Source of the DNA: Gammaproteobacteria bacterium
Lineage (GTDB): Bacteria > Pseudomonadota > Gammaproteobacteria > UBA6002
DNA length: 64,000 bases
NCBI GenBank assembly: GCA_013697705.1
Contig: JACCWJ010000005.1
Span: forward strand, 62,001-126,000
Reading direction: 5' to 3'
Under the pieces are notes generated by a model that saw nothing but the letters and a program-made list of their open reading frames with translations, was not told the origin of the DNA and made no database searches. A program made the position numbers and the translations under genes. Positions 40,443 through 54,099 of this stretch are shown one piece after another (the first letter of the stretch is position 1; every line of letters begins with the position of its first letter).

Positions 40443-41410
40443 TGGCGTTCGTGACTGTCGTAAGCTTTAACTATTTCTTGCACCAAGGGATGTCTAACAA
40501 CATCTTGTGCTTGAAAGAAAGTGAAGGTAATTTCATCGATATCTTTTAACACAGTGATGACATGTCTTAAACCTGAATAGACATTTTTAGGTAAATCGAC
40601 TTGGGTAATATCGCCTGTAATAACTGCTTTAGATCCGAAGCCAATACGGGTCAAAAACATCTTCATTTGTTCTTTTGTCGTATTTTGACTTTCATCTAAA
40701 ATGATAAAGGCATCATTAAGGGTTCGCCCTCGCATAAATGCCAGCGGGGCAATTTCTATAATATTTTTTTCAATTAATTTATTGACGGTTTCAATACCAA
40801 TCATTTCATATAGGGCATCATACAAAGGCCTTAAATAGGGGTCAACTTTTTGCGCCATACCCCCGGGTAAGAACCCCAGTTTTTCACCTGCTTCCACCGC
40901 AGGTCTGACGAGGACGATTCTTCTTACCGTACCATTTTCCAGCGCGGCAACTGCACACGCTACAGCCAAATATGTTTTCCCGGTGCCGGAAGGTCCAATG
41001 CCAAAATTAATATCATGTTCCATTATATTTTTAAGATAATAATACTGGTTTGGGCTGCGAGGAATAATAGTCATTTGCTTGGTTTTGATCGTTGCCTTGT
41101 CAAAATCTAGCTGAGATTTTCGTCTTTCGACTTCATTCGAAGCGGTTTGAAGCAGTAAGTAGATTTTGGTCGCATTTACGCTTTCTTTGGCGCTGGTTGA
41201 CTCATATAATTTCTGCAGGACTTCTTCTGCCGTTTGGATGGAATTTCGAGGACCAATTATCTGGAAGACGTTCCCTCGATTGTTAATTTCAACCCCTAGG
41301 TAGCTTTCAATCTGTCTAAGATGTTCATCAAATTGGCCACATAGGTCCGCAAGACGCCTATTGTCAAAAGGCATCAAAGTAACTTTACTCAATTCGGGTG
41401 ATATATTCAA
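40439..41410 (-). CDS. ybeZ: PhoH-like ATPase YbeZ
   Basis: PhoH family P-loop ATPase, proposed RNA helicase partner of YbeY. Walker A GPSGTGKTYLA, Walker B FIILDESQNTT. The TTG at 41410 is chosen because AAGGT lies 7 bases upstream and the product (MNISPELSKVTL) fits the family N-terminus; a GTG at 41482 would add 24 residues with no good site. About 323 residues. Confidence 0.93.
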   Translation of the reverse strand: MNISPELSKVTLMPFDNRRLADLCGQFDEHLRQIESYLGVEINNRGNVFQIIGPRNSIQTAEEVLQKLYESTSAKESVNATKIYLLLQTASNEVERRKSQLDFDKATIKTKQMTIIPRSPNQYYYLKNIMEHDINFGIGPSGTGKTYLAVACAVAALENGTVRRIVLVRPAVEAGEKLGFLPGGMAQKVDPYLRPLYDALYEMIGIETVNKLIEKNIIEIAPLAFMRGRTLNDAFIILDESQNTTKEQMKMFLTRIGFGSKAVITGDITQVDLPKNVYSGLRHVITVLKDIDEITFTFFQAQDVVRHPLVQEIVKAYDSHERQ

Positions 41411-41506
41411 AATGCTTACCTTAAATTGCAGGATTGGGTTCCTCCTATCTATTAGAATAGCAGAACGCAGAGGCTCTTGCACAATCCCAGTAGGTAATCC
41501 CGATTC

Positions 41507-42829
41507 TCATGTTATTAAATTTCCGCGTAAGGAATTGGGAAGGGCTTCGGTAATTATAATCTTGATCACGGTGCCGATTAAACTCTTGTCTCCCGAAAAA
41601 TTGATCACGCGATTGTTTTCTGTGCGCCCAGAAAGGGCCATGTCATCTTTTTTAGAGGTTCCGGTGACTAACACCTGCTGGACGGTGCCCACCATTTCCT
41701 CGCTGATGCGCAAGGCATTTAATTTTATGCGATTTTGTAATACGGTGAGTCGCTGTTTTTTAGTCTCTTGCGTTACATTATCAGGAAGTTGCGCAGCTGG
41801 CGTTCCCGGACGTTTGCTATAGATAAAACTGTAAGAATGGTCGAAGCCTATTTCGTGAATTAAGTTCATCGTTGCGGTGAAGTCTTCTTCAGTTTCTCCC
41901 GGAAAACCTACTATAAAATCCGATGAAATACTGATGTCAGGTCGCACTTGTCTTAGCTTGCGAATTTTCGATTTATATTCCAACACAGTGTAATTTCTTT
42001 TCATTGCTGTGAGCACTCTGTCGGAGCCGCTTTGTACGGGTAAATGTAAATGATTGGCCAATTTGGGCTCTATAGCAAATGCAGCGATGAGATTATCTGA
42101 AAATGCCGTGGGGTGAGAAGTCGTAAAACGAATACGAGCAACCGAATCAATGGCCGCAATGTAGTGAATTAATCGCGCAAGGTCCACTATTTCGCCTGTA
42201 TGAGTCAACCCTTGATAATCATTCACATTTTGACCTAAAAGATGAATTTCGCGTACGCCTTGCTCGCTTAATTGTGCCACCTCTGCTAAGACGTCATCAA
42301 ATGGGCGACTTATTTCTTCACCGCGCGTGTAGGGCACAATGCAATAACTGCAATACTTGCTACAACCTTCCATTATAGAAACATAAGCACAAGGCCCGTC
42401 TGCGCGAGGGGCGGGGAGGTTGTCAAATTTTTCAATTTCGGGAAAAGAGATATCTACTATCGAGCGATGGTCTTGTTGTACCTTGCTGATCATGTCCGGT
42501 AGGCGATGTAATGTCTGAGGGCCGAAGACCAGGTCAACATAAGGAGCCGCTTTAATGATTGCGGCCCCTTCTTGACTGGCAACGCATCCTCCGACACCAA
42601 TAATAATTTCCGGGCGCTTCTTCTTGAGTTTATGATAGCGTCCTAACTCGGAGCGCATTTTATCCTCGGCTCTTTCACGTACCGAGCAGGTGTTAATTAA
42701 AATGACGTCCGCCTCTTCTGCAAGGTCAGTGACTTCCAATGAATGTGAGGCATGTAATACATCCGCCATTTTACCGGAATCGTATTCATTCATTTGACAG
42801 CCATACGTTTTTATAAATAATTTTTTCAT
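41507..42829 (-). CDS. miaB: tRNA-2-methylthio-N6-dimethylallyladenosine synthase MiaB
   Basis: Radical-SAM methylthiotransferase completing ms2i6A37 begun by MiaA (15.1 kb). N-terminal cluster Cys in [21 protein letters not shown] and GGCVASQEG; radical-SAM CxxxCxxC in [14 protein letters not shown]-terminal TRAM domain. 440 residues. The start is 5 bp from the MFS gene's end on the same strand. Confidence 0.97.
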   Translation of the reverse strand: MKKLFIKTYGCQMNEYDSGKMADVLHASHSLEVTDLAEEADVILINTCSVRERAEDKMRSELGRYHKLKKKRPEIIIGVGGCVASQEGAAIIKAAPYVDLVFGPQTLHRLPDMISKVQQDHRSIVDISFPEIEKFDNLPAPRADGPCAYVSIMEGCSKYCSYCIVPYTRGEEISRPFDDVLAEVAQLSEQGVREIHLLGQNVNDYQGLTHTGEIVDLARLIHYIAAIDSVARIRFTTSHPTAFSDNLIAAFAIEPKLANHLHLPVQSGSDRVLTAMKRNYTVLEYKSKIRKLRQVRPDISISSDFIVGFPGETEEDFTATMNLIHEIGFDHSYSFIYSKRPGTPAAQLPDNVTQETKKQRLTVLQNRIKLNALRISEEMVGTVQQVLVTGTSKKDDMALSGRTENNRVINFSGDKSLIGTVIKIIITEALPNSLRGNLIT

Positions 42830-42833
42830 CGCA

Positions 42834-44132
42834 TCAATTCCTGGAACGGGGTAAGACAGAATTACAATAAGTTTCTTTTACAAAAGGCAGTATCAAGAGC
42901 GAAACTCCAATACAAAATGGAATAGTCAACAGTGCAAAATGATAATCATTAACAGAATATTGACGGATACCATTTTCCATTTCACCCTGCCATTGTAGGT
43001 CAAGCAGAAAGCCAATAAAAGGCTGTGCCAATGCCGCTCCTAGACTATTTAATGTATTCACAAAGCCAAGGGCGGTAGCACTGGCTTCGGGAGAGTTTAT
43101 CTCTCTTGCAATGGAGAAAGCCGGTAAAAATCCACTGGAAAAAAATCCAAATCCGAAGAGAAGTCCACCCATCAATGATAACGGAAGATGGGGTACATAC
43201 AATATTAATAGAATACTGGTTAGCGCACCTATACTGCCAATCGCCAAGGGGCGACGTCTTCTGCGAATTCTATCAGATAACCATCCAAATAAAGGTGCCC
43301 CCACAGCCCAACCAATGAAAATGAGAGAGATGAAAAATGCTGCAGTCGTTTTGGGGATTTGATAGAACCTCATCAAAAAAGGAACTCCCCAGAGACCTGC
43401 AAAGGCGGGAGTAGGAAGATACATCAGGCCGCCGTAAAGAGACACGATCCACATTTGTTTATTATGAATTATATGCCTAAGTCCGGCCCAAAAACCTTGG
43501 TGTCTTAAGGAGTCATTTCCCAGGGGGGGGATCTGGCGATCCCGTACCACTGACCAGATAATAACGGACAACCCTAACCCAATAAATCCAAATAAAATAA
43601 GGGTTTCTCGCCAACCGAGCTTATTAGTCAGTAATGAAAGAGGTGCTTCTCCGCCAAAGGCCCCTAGCATCCCTATGGTGACCATTAAACCCGTAGTGAG
43701 AGCAAATCGATTTAGGGGAAGCCACGTGGCAGCGATATGCATGCAACTGACTGCCGCAAATGCGGAGCCAATCCCGATGAGAAAGCGGCCCATAGCGGCC
43801 AACGCAAAGACATGCGCTGTCCCAAATAAAAGGGCACCGAATGCGCAACAAATAGTCGCTAGTGTTAGCAGTCGTCTTGGACCAAATCGATCCAATAAAA
43901 TACCTACTGGGATTTGCATTAAGGTATAGGCATAAAGGTAAAACCCAGTGAGAAGCCCCAATACCGAAGCGCCTACCGAAAAATCACGCATAATTTCTTG
44001 TGTCATTATGCTCGGGGAAACTTGAAGGCAAAATTCATAGCAATAGAAGAGTGCACCTAGTCCCCACATGAACCACGGGCGGACGCTAGCTTTTTGAGCT
44101 GATAGTGAGGAATTTAGATTGTTTGGCTTCAT
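42834..44132 (-). CDS. MFS transporter
   Basis: 432 residues with about 12 helices. MFS loop motifs are visible: [14 protein letters not shown] between helices 2 and 3, and [16 protein letters not shown] between helices 8 and 9. [15 protein letters not shown] and [22 protein letters not shown] resemble the nitrate/sugar-phosphate-like or Pht-type MFS carriers common in Legionella and Coxiella, but the substrate cannot be told. It is just upstream of miaB on the same strand. Confidence 0.85.
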   Translation of the reverse strand: MKPNNLNSSLSAQKASVRPWFMWGLGALFYCYEFCLQVSPSIMTQEIMRDFSVGASVLGLLTGFYLYAYTLMQIPVGILLDRFGPRRLLTLATICCAFGALLFGTAHVFALAAMGRFLIGIGSAFAAVSCMHIAATWLPLNRFALTTGLMVTIGMLGAFGGEAPLSLLTNKLGWRETLILFGFIGLGLSVIIWSVVRDRQIPPLGNDSLRHQGFWAGLRHIIHNKQMWIVSLYGGLMYLPTPAFAGLWGVPFLMRFYQIPKTTAAFFISLIFIGWAVGAPLFGWLSDRIRRRRRPLAIGSIGALTSILLILYVPHLPLSLMGGLLFGFGFFSSGFLPAFSIAREINSPEASATALGFVNTLNSLGAALAQPFIGFLLDLQWQGEMENGIRQYSVNDYHFALLTIPFCIGVSLLILPFVKETYCNSVLPRSRN

Positions 44133-44342
44133 TTAATTTATTTTATGGTTTGAAAGGCAAAGTTGAGCATTATGCCAGTAATTCTGCTCAACTTCTATCT
44201 TTGTACTTCCAACCATTTATGCGTTTGGACACGTGCGCTTTAACTAGGGACGACCTGGAAGAGCGTTTGGCGAGTGACTCGTTATTCTTGGGGGATGACC
44301 GGCTCGTTAGAATGACTAAGGCTAAACATTTGGAACATTTGG

Positions 44343-46066
<1,724 letters not shown>

Positions 46067-46118
46067 GTCATTATTTGCAGGTAGACTTCAGTCTTTTTAA
46101 ACTCCCCAAAGGAATATA

Positions 46119-48253
<2,135 letters not shown>

Positions 48254-48271
48254 TTTCATGGACGAAATAAA

Positions 48272-48556
48272 ATGTTAAATTTATCTTCTAAATCCTTAAC
48301 TATGCTTCTCAGCTTATTATTGCTTTTTCTTCAATATGAAATTTGGTCTACCCGAGGTGGATTGAATCATGCGTGGAGGCTTACGCAATCCATTAAAATG
48401 GCGCAGGAACAAAATAAAGAGTTACAAGAAAAGAACATGATTTTAGCGGCAGATGTGGACGATCTCCGAAAAGGGGATGAATCCGTGGAAGAGCACGCGC
48501 GTATGGATTTGGGCATGATTAAAAAGAATGAAATTTTTTACCAAGTTGTAGATTAG
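48272..48556 (+). CDS. ftsB: Cell division protein FtsB
   Basis: Bitopic divisome protein of the FtsQLB complex. 94 residues: a hydrophobic helix at about 9-24 (LTMLLSLLLLFLQYEIW), then a coiled coil and the C-terminal ARMDLGMIKKNEIFYQV, typical of FtsB. Conserved between eno and ispD. Confidence 0.93.
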   Translation: MLNLSSKSLTMLLSLLLLFLQYEIWSTRGGLNHAWRLTQSIKMAQEQNKELQEKNMILAADVDDLRKGDESVEEHARMDLGMIKKNEIFYQVVD

Positions 48557-48563
48557 TTGCCTT

Positions 48564-49256
48564 ATGTTTAAAGCAAAATACTGGGTTATTCTTCCTGCTG
48601 CAGGTACCGGCCAACGTTTTGGAGGCAATATACCGAAGCAATATTTATCATTGAATGGCAAATCCATCCTTGAACATACGGTCGCTAAATTCCTTTATCA
48701 TCCGCGTATTGAAAAAATTATCATCACTCTCGATCCCAACGATTATTACTGGCCACAACTGCGGTTAGAAAAGTTAGGTAGCAAAATAATTGCGGTGAAA
48801 GGGGGGGCGCAGCGTTGCCACTCTGTTTATCAAGGCCTACAAGCGCTTGCCTCTTTGGCTCATCCTCAAGATTTTGTGCTAGTCCATGATGTGGTTCGAC
48901 CTTGTCTTGATCACAGCGATATCGATAAATTAATTGCGGAGGTGGGTGACCATCCCGTAGGAGGAATTTTAGGAACTCGGGTGAGGGATACGTTGAAGCA
49001 TACTAATACAGCAAATGAAATTATAGATACGGTATCACGTGAAAACATTTGGCAGGCTTTAACGCCCCAAATGTTTCGCTACAAATTACTCACCCAATCC
49101 CTCTATCAAGCTATCAGTCAACATCAATGGGTCACAGATGAAGCAGCAGCCATTGAAGCTATTGGTTTTATCCCCCTCGTAATTGAAGGACGGCGAGACA
49201 ATATTAAGATAACGTATCCGGAAGATCTTTTAATCGCTGAGAAATATTGTCAGTAG
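48564..49256 (+). CDS. ispD: 2-C-methyl-D-erythritol 4-phosphate cytidylyltransferase
   Basis: MEP-pathway enzyme using CTP. LPAAGTGQRFGGNIPKQYL is the CTP-binding N-terminus, with LVHDVVRPC and TDEAAAIE later. 230 residues. Lies 7 bp after ftsB, 8 bp before ispF's chosen start. Confidence 0.97.
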   Translation: MFKAKYWVILPAAGTGQRFGGNIPKQYLSLNGKSILEHTVAKFLYHPRIEKIIITLDPNDYYWPQLRLEKLGSKIIAVKGGAQRCHSVYQGLQALASLAHPQDFVLVHDVVRPCLDHSDIDKLIAEVGDHPVGGILGTRVRDTLKHTNTANEIIDTVSRENIWQALTPQMFRYKLLTQSLYQAISQHQWVTDEAAAIEAIGFIPLVIEGRRDNIKITYPEDLLIAEKYCQ

Positions 49257-49264
49257 GAAAAAAC

Positions 49265-49747
49265 ATGTTTCGAATTGGCCATGGTTATGACGCTCATTGT
49301 TTTGAAGAGGGAAGACCATTAGTGCTGGGGGGGGTGAGAATTCCCTCTTCTAAAGGGATGAAGGCTCATTCCGACGGTGATGTTATTCTGCATGCGATTT
49401 GCGATGCTTTATTAGGGGCGGCTGCGTTGGGTGATATTGGACAACATTTTCCAGATACGCAAAAAGAGTACGCCAATATTGATAGCCGAATCTTGCTGCG
49501 ACAAGTTGCAGCCCTAGTAACCGACAATAATTACCACATCAATAATGTTGATGTGACCGTTCTCGCTCAAACTCCCAAGTTGGCGCCTTATATTGCCGAG
49601 ATGCGACGAAATATCGCTAACGAACTTTTATTAACTTTCAATGATGTCAACGTTAAAGCCACAACGACAGAAAAGATGGGCTTCATTGGTCGTGAAGAAG
49701 GCATTGCTTGTTATGCTGTGACATTACTTATGAGAAAAACAAAATGA
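49265..49747 (+). CDS. ispF: 2-C-methyl-D-erythritol 2,4-cyclodiphosphate synthase
   Basis: MEP-pathway zinc enzyme. GHGYDAHCF with metal Asp/His, [17 protein letters not shown], and GFIGREEGI near the C-terminus. The ATG at 49265 has AGGA upstream and gives [11 protein letters not shown]; an earlier ATG at 49247 would only extend into ispD. Overlaps surE (ATGA). Confidence 0.97.
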   Translation: MFRIGHGYDAHCFEEGRPLVLGGVRIPSSKGMKAHSDGDVILHAICDALLGAAALGDIGQHFPDTQKEYANIDSRILLRQVAALVTDNNYHINNVDVTVLAQTPKLAPYIAEMRRNIANELLLTFNDVNVKATTTEKMGFIGREEGIACYAVTLLMRKTK

Positions 49748-50493
49748 ATATATTATTAAGCAATGATGATGGTGTGTACGCAAAAGGTCTCAATGTGCTT
49801 GCCGACACCTTAAGTGAATTAGGCACCATTAATATAGTCGCACCTGATCGCAATAGAAGTGGGGCAAGTAACTCTCTCACCTTGTCAACGCCGCTACGTA
49901 TCCGAAGATTGGCTGCAAATGTAGTGAGTGTTGAAGGCACCCCTACAGATTGCGTGCATTTAGCAATCACTGGCTTGTTAAAAGATCAAGCAGACATGGT
50001 TGTTTCCGGTATTAATGAAGGCGCTAATTTAGGCGATGATACGCTTTATTCAGGCACGGTAGCCGCAGCAATCGAGGGCCGTTTTTTAGGGTTACCCGCC
50101 ATTGCCGTTTCCTTAGTAGGAACGTCTTTTCTTTATTATGAAACGGCCGCTAAAGTAGCCAAATGCTTAGTAAGCCGCTTAACCCATAACAAACTGCCCG
50201 CTAATACCATATTGAACGTCAATGTGCCCGATGTACCTTATGAAGAGCTGAGAGGATGGGAAGTCACCCGGCTGGGTAAACGTCATCGTTCAGAACCTAT
50301 TATTGAACAGAAAGATCCACGAGGTCATCCGGTATATTGGGTTGGGCCCGCGGGTCCGGAGCAAGATGCAGGGCCAGGAACTGATTTTTGTGCTATTCGC
50401 GAAGGCAAGGTTTCGATAACCCCCTTGCAAGTAGACTTAACTCAATACAGCGCTTTTGAACAATTATCAGCATGGGTAAGGGGAATAGAGTGA
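49744..50493 (+). CDS. surE: 5'/3'-nucleotidase SurE
   Basis: Stationary-phase survival nucleotidase. [12 protein letters not shown] (metal site), [10 protein letters not shown] and [12 protein letters not shown] are diagnostic. The ATG at 49744 overlaps the ispF stop, so the earlier in-frame ATG is rejected. Typical order surE-(pcm)-nlpD-rpoS, with a different gene in the pcm slot here. Confidence 0.96.
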   Translation: MNILLSNDDGVYAKGLNVLADTLSELGTINIVAPDRNRSGASNSLTLSTPLRIRRLAANVVSVEGTPTDCVHLAITGLLKDQADMVVSGINEGANLGDDTLYSGTVAAAIEGRFLGLPAIAVSLVGTSFLYYETAAKVAKCLVSRLTHNKLPANTILNVNVPDVPYEELRGWEVTRLGKRHRSEPIIEQKDPRGHPVYWVGPAGPEQDAGPGTDFCAIREGKVSITPLQVDLTQYSAFEQLSAWVRGIE

Positions 50494-51083
50494 AGAAGGT
50501 ACTCAGTATATTTTCCTCCATGTATGATCGAGTGCTCGGCTGGTCTGAACATCCTAAAGCGCCTTATTACCTTGCCTTTTTAAGTTTTTCCGAAGCCTCA
50601 TTTTTCCCCATCCCCCCTGACTTTATGTTAGCGCCGATGTCAATTTCTAAGCCTCAGAGAGCTTGGTGGTATGCCACGGTCACGACCCTTAGCTCAGTCT
50701 TGGGAGGGATTTTCGGCTACTTACTGGGATTATTTTTTATTAGTTTAATTGAGCCCTATCTCGTCAAACTTGGCTATGAGGTTGTCTTCCACAAAGTCCA
50801 GCATTGGTTTCTTACGTGGGGATTTTGGGCACTATTTTTTGTGGGTTTCACTCCAATACCGTATAAAGTATTTACCATTGCAAGCGGGGCGGTAGGGATG
50901 CCCATGTTGCCATTTATATTGGCCTCCATGGTAGGGCGAGGCAGTCGCTTTTATTTAGTTTCCGCACTAATGCGAATGGGTGGCAAAAAAATGAAAAATC
51001 ACTTACGGGTCTATATCGATTGGATGGGTTGGATTTTATTGGCCATTATAATTTCACTGCTCGCACTGTATTTTTTCCGATAA
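50490..51083 (+). CDS. DedA-family (YqaA-type) membrane protein
   Basis: About 197 residues, four to five helices, [17 protein letters not shown] and [19 protein letters not shown] resemble YqaA/DedA SNARE-associated family proteins, some of which flip or scramble phospholipids. GTG start overlaps the surE stop (GTGA). It occupies the place where L-isoaspartate O-methyltransferase (pcm) lies in many relatives. Confidence 0.85.
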   Translation: MKKVLSIFSSMYDRVLGWSEHPKAPYYLAFLSFSEASFFPIPPDFMLAPMSISKPQRAWWYATVTTLSSVLGGIFGYLLGLFFISLIEPYLVKLGYEVVFHKVQHWFLTWGFWALFFVGFTPIPYKVFTIASGAVGMPMLPFILASMVGRGSRFYLVSALMRMGGKKMKNHLRVYIDWMGWILLAIIISLLALYFFR

Positions 51084-51086
51084 ACT

Positions 51087-52025
51087 ATGACATATGCGAG
51101 AGGCATTTTTTACCCACTGTTAATCTGCAGCTTACTGATAGGAGGTTGTAGTGTTCCCGCGACCTATGCCCCAGTAATCAATGCCTGGCAAGATCCAGGA
51201 GCCTTGAAGAGTCGTTACCGCGTTCAAAAAGATGATACTATCTACTCTATCGCTTGGGCATTTGATATGGACTATCGAGACCTTGCTAGAATTAATCATC
51301 TCACCCCCCCTTATCATTTGAAGCCAGGTCAAACATTGACAATGTGTCTTTTTGCTTCGCCAGCTGCGGCATCTAAAAATAACGATAGAGAGGAAGAGGT
51401 TACTATTTACACGCTTAAAAAAGAGTGCGACTACATTGATACTCCCCTTTGCAATGCTCCTTGTCTGCCTTTCCCTTGCCCTAGCTCAGCCTCTACAACA
51501 CAGGCCGGAATGGAATTAAATTTACCTGAGGTACAACAACATTCGGTTGATTTTCGCACTTCCCAAAAAATTGCTCTTTGCCCAGAAGAGAAAAATATAA
51601 TTGAGCTACCAAAGCAGACAGCTGTGTCAAATAGAGATAAAATAGGAGTGAATGAAAGTCATTGCAAACACTGGCAATGGCCGGCTACGGGGAAAATTGT
51701 AAAAGCGTTTTCATTACAGGAGGGAGGATGTAAAGGCTTAGATATTACAGGCAATCTGGGAGACCCCGTGAAAGCGGTGGCGCCAGGTAAAGTGGTTTAT
51801 AGTGGTTCTGGATTACGTGGTTATGGCAATTTGGTAATAATCAAACATTCAGAAAATTATTTAAGCGCTTATGCCTATAATAAGAAGTTGTTGGTAAAGG
51901 AAGGAGATGTGGTGAAGGCAGGAGACGAAATTGGCAAGATGGGACAAAACAATACAGGAGATGTTTTGTTACATTTTGAAATTCGTCGTAATGGTAAGCC
52001 TGTTAACCCACAACTCTATTTATAA
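51087..52025 (+). CDS. nlpD: LytM-domain lipoprotein NlpD
   Basis: Outer-membrane lipoprotein that activates amidases at the septum. Signal with lipobox LIGGC (around residue 22), LysM domain (YRVQKDDTIYSIAWAFDMDYRDLARINHL region, about 45-90), Cys-rich low-complexity spacer, then M23-like domain from KHWQWPATGKIVKAF with GLDITGNLGDPVKAV. The M23 part reads GLDITG where active enzymes have H-x-x-x-D, so it is probably noncatalytic, as usual for NlpD. 312 residues. The rpoS promoter often lies within nlpD. Confidence 0.94.
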   Translation: MTYARGIFYPLLICSLLIGGCSVPATYAPVINAWQDPGALKSRYRVQKDDTIYSIAWAFDMDYRDLARINHLTPPYHLKPGQTLTMCLFASPAAASKNNDREEEVTIYTLKKECDYIDTPLCNAPCLPFPCPSSASTTQAGMELNLPEVQQHSVDFRTSQKIALCPEEKNIIELPKQTAVSNRDKIGVNESHCKHWQWPATGKIVKAFSLQEGGCKGLDITGNLGDPVKAVAPGKVVYSGSGLRGYGNLVIIKHSENYLSAYAYNKKLLVKEGDVVKAGDEIGKMGQNNTGDVLLHFEIRRNGKPVNPQLYL

Positions 52026-52060
52026 ATTTTAAATGGATTTAAAATTTAAGGAGAGAAAGC

Positions 52061-53107
52061 GTGGCTATTCGTAAACTTAAGGTTCGTAAAGTTAAGGTTG
52101 AGCCTGAAAAGGAAGTCCAAGATATGCCGCCCGAAGCTGACGCTGAGGTAGAAGCAGATCTTGATCTAGATGAAGACTTTGGACGTATAGAAAGTGAGGA
52201 GGAAGCAGCGGCTGCAGCAGAACAAGAAAAAACTGAATTTAAAGATATTCTAAGTCGTACCCGAACCAAACCCAAACAGTTTGATCCCACCCAAATGTAT
52301 CTCAATGAAATTGGCTTCACAGATTTACTTACTGCCCAGCAAGAGATTTCACTCTCTACAGCGGCGCATAAAGGAGATGAACCCTCACGTCTTAAGATGA
52401 TTGAAAGTAATTTACGCCTGGTTGTTAAAATTGCGCGTCGATATATAGGAAGAGGTTTAGCCTTCTTAGACTTAATTGAAGAAGGAAACCTTGGCTTAAT
52501 GCATGCGGTAGAAAAGTATGATCCTAATCGGGGTTTTCGTTTTTCGACCTACGCCACCTGGTGGATTCGACAAACAATTGAGCGCGCCATCATGAATCAG
52601 AGTCGGACTATTCGGTTGCCAATCCATGTCGTCAAGGAGTTAAATACTTATTTACGCGCGGCAAGACAACTGACCCAAACCCTCGATCATGAACCTTCAT
52701 CTGAAGAAATTGCAGAATTAGTGGATAAGCCGATTGAAGAAATTCAAAGAATGCTTGAACTCAATAAGGACGTGACTTCTATCGATGTTCCTTTATCTCA
52801 AGAAACGGACAAACCTCTAGTCGAAGTTATCGCTGATGAAACAAATCAAGATCCTGTTGATATTCTCCAGGATGCCGATCTTTTAGATCAGATCGACAAA
52901 TGGATGAGTCATTTAAGTGAGAAACAGCAAGAAGTTTTATCTCGACGTTATGGCTTAAGGGGTTACGATCGTGAGACGTTGGAGGAAGTCGGCAAGGCAA
53001 TTGGCTTGACGAGGGAACGAGTGCGACAAATACAATTCGAAGCCCTACGCGAATTGCGTGATATTCTCAAGTTACATGGCATCGATAAAGAGCTGATTAA
53101 AGAATAG
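52061..53107 (+). CDS. rpoS: RNA polymerase sigma factor RpoS
   Basis: Stationary-phase/general stress sigma factor. Region 1.2 ([12 protein letters not shown]), region 2 ([49 protein letters not shown]), and region 4 ([19 protein letters not shown]) are intact. The N-terminus is acidic and alanine-rich. GTG start with AAGGAGAG upstream. Hfq in the window is its likely post-transcriptional partner. Confidence 0.97.
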   Translation: MAIRKLKVRKVKVEPEKEVQDMPPEADAEVEADLDLDEDFGRIESEEEAAAAAEQEKTEFKDILSRTRTKPKQFDPTQMYLNEIGFTDLLTAQQEISLSTAAHKGDEPSRLKMIESNLRLVVKIARRYIGRGLAFLDLIEEGNLGLMHAVEKYDPNRGFRFSTYATWWIRQTIERAIMNQSRTIRLPIHVVKELNTYLRAARQLTQTLDHEPSSEEIAELVDKPIEEIQRMLELNKDVTSIDVPLSQETDKPLVEVIADETNQDPVDILQDADLLDQIDKWMSHLSEKQQEVLSRRYGLRGYDRETLEEVGKAIGLTRERVRQIQFEALRELRDILKLHGIDKELIKE

Positions 53108-53123
53108 TTCGATCAAGGCAGAG

Positions 53124-53152
53124 GTCTGGATGAAGTCACGCTTCATCCAGAC
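53124..53152. terminator. Bidirectional hairpin between rpoS and DUF378 gene
   Basis: GTCTGGATGAAG (53124-53135) and CTTCATCCAGAC (53141-53152) form a perfect 12-bp stem with a 5-nt loop between convergent genes. There is no strong T-run, so it is a likely mRNA end or REP-like site. Confidence 0.6.
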
Positions 53153-53184
53153 TATCACGCTTAGAAATGGGGATTAGCCGCGGC

Positions 53185-53400
53185 TTAGAGAGGCTGGGGT
53201 TCACTCAATACTTGCGCTACTCTGAAAATTCCATAGACAGCAGCTAGGCCAATCGAAAAGAAAAAAGTATGTGCAACTATTAATGCTGCCGAAAAAATAT
53301 CAATGATAGGATCATAGTTAAAAAGTCCTACCACCCCGAGGTCTAGCCCCCCTATGATGAGTAAAATTAATGCAATCCAATCGAGCGTTTTTATTAGCAT
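53185..53400 (-). CDS. DUF378-family small membrane protein
   Basis: 71 residues with two hydrophobic helices. IKTLDWIALILLIIGGLDLGVVGLF and the second IGLAAVYGIFRV are typical of DUF378. Function unknown. ATG at 53400 has AGGA 8 bases upstream. It follows the CBS protein gene on the same strand. Confidence 0.85.
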   Translation of the reverse strand: MLIKTLDWIALILLIIGGLDLGVVGLFNYDPIIDIFSAALIVAHTFFFSIGLAAVYGIFRVAQVLSEPQPL

Positions 53401-53421
53401 GTACACCGTCCTGTGATGTGG

Positions 53422-54015
53422 CTACACTTTTCTTTCCTTGTTCAACTCCACAATTGTTTTTGGCTCTTTTGTGAGAATTGAGGAGAGATCTGAGTGAAGT
53501 TGTTTGCCTATCTGAGTCGCAGAAAACAAGCCTTTTATGAGGTGTTTGTTGCTTCTCAATGTCTTAACAACCAGTATATAGTAAGCAGAGTGCGCTTTGA
53601 TAGTATTAATGATGTGTCCCACTTGGGCATTTTTTAGATGTGATATGTCGAGCACAATTATATGCTCACGAGGGCTCATCAACATTTCCACGGTTATTTC
53701 AGCGCGATTTAGACCTTTGGCTTGCATAAGTTGCAAAGGGCGCTCACTCAAGATATCTTCAAAGCTGATAAGTCCAATCACTTGGCGGTTTTCTTCTACC
53801 AACAACATTTGTTGATGTCTTACCTTCATTTCATGAGCCGCAACGTCGATAGACGATTTGGGCGGGATGGTTGCAGGAAAAACCTTAGCGAAATCAGTGA
53901 AAATTGACTTCGCAGAGTCATTTAGCTTCACGAGCTCTGGCAGCTTTTCTTCCATAGAAGTAAGTTCATTGTTTTTGAAGAGATTCAACGTTGGTATTGT
54001 TTCAAAAATAGCCAT
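53422..54015 (-). CDS. CBS-domain protein
   Basis: 197 residues. A CBS-type fold lies at about 55-165, with [27 protein letters not shown] as the first unit and [11 protein letters not shown]...[13 protein letters not shown] as the second. N-terminal 50 residues are unusual. GAGGA lies 6 bases before the ATG. It probably senses adenine nucleotides or binds a partner; no enzyme domain is attached. Confidence 0.75.
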   Translation of the reverse strand: MAIFETIPTLNLFKNNELTSMEEKLPELVKLNDSAKSIFTDFAKVFPATIPPKSSIDVAAHEMKVRHQQMLLVEENRQVIGLISFEDILSERPLQLMQAKGLNRAEITVEMLMSPREHIIVLDISHLKNAQVGHIINTIKAHSAYYILVVKTLRSNKHLIKGLFSATQIGKQLHSDLSSILTKEPKTIVELNKERKV

Positions 54016-54099
54016 TTTGATTCCTCAGACTTGAAATTTATCTTTACACCCTTATCTAATAGTTTAGTCATTTTAGATAGGTTTATGAGGAGTGAGTTA

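Noticed and set aside
43106-43362. Two plus-strand frames opposite the MFS transporter
   Set aside because: Antisense to a 12-helix protein; composition reflects its hydrophobic codons.
54031-54099. Upstream extension of htpG
   Set aside because: A better ATG with GAGGAG lies at 54100, and HtpG proteins start there.
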